NCBI GenBank assembly: GCA_015486815.1 | Contig: WFQY01000037.1 | Location: forward strand, 1 to 6,787 | DNA length: 6,787 bases | DNA from: Phycisphaerae bacterium | Lineage (GTDB): Bacteria; Planctomycetota; Phycisphaerae; JAAYCJ01 | Reading direction: 5' to 3' | Part shown: piece by piece, positions 6,785-6,787 of the stretch | Numbering within the stretch: position 1 is the first letter of the stretch | Layout of the letters: every line of letters starts with the position of its first letter | Made by a program: the position numbers and the translations under genes | The notes under the pieces: generated by a model | Told to the model about the DNA's origin: nothing | What the model saw: only the letters and a program-made list of their open reading frames with translations | Database searches by the model: none

Positions 6785-6787
6785 AAA

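Overview
The window looks like a chromosomal segment of a Gram-negative (diderm) bacterium of about 43-45% G+C (estimated by eye on a few lines). A secretin with very many N-domain repeats, followed by a small lipoprotein with a DGIPDG...VYLY...F segment, fits the Planctomycetota best. A moderate-G+C, Phycisphaerae-like member is my guess. This placement rests on remembered family features, not on a marker gene.

Layout. Bases 2-5260 (+) hold the 3'-terminal part of one very long gene, open to the left edge. It encodes at least fifteen consecutive secretin N-type (NolW/KH-like) repeats and the tail of a sixteenth, then a complete C-terminal secretin pore domain and a polar tail. The next gene (5250-5813, +) overlaps it by 11 bases and encodes a 187-residue predicted lipoprotein. 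Two bases later, 5816-6508 (+) encodes a membrane-anchored thermonuclease (SNase) homologue with all the key active-site residues. The last 280 bases hold a small convergent gene (6539-6784, -) for a two-helix membrane protein. A short hairpin lies between the convergent ends.

How the parts may work together. The three + strand genes are packed tightly enough to be one operon. A secretin forms an outer-membrane ring whose N domains stack as rings through the periplasm. Fifteen or more would make a very long periplasmic channel, compared with three or four N domains in ordinary type II or type IV pilus secretins. The lipoprotein is a candidate accessory or pilotin-like factor. The tethered nuclease suggests a link to nucleic acid, such as DNA uptake or scavenging, but that link is inferred only from gene order. 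The main unusual item is the giant secretin and its conserved-looking small operon. I see no CRISPR, tRNA, rRNA, IS element or phage feature.
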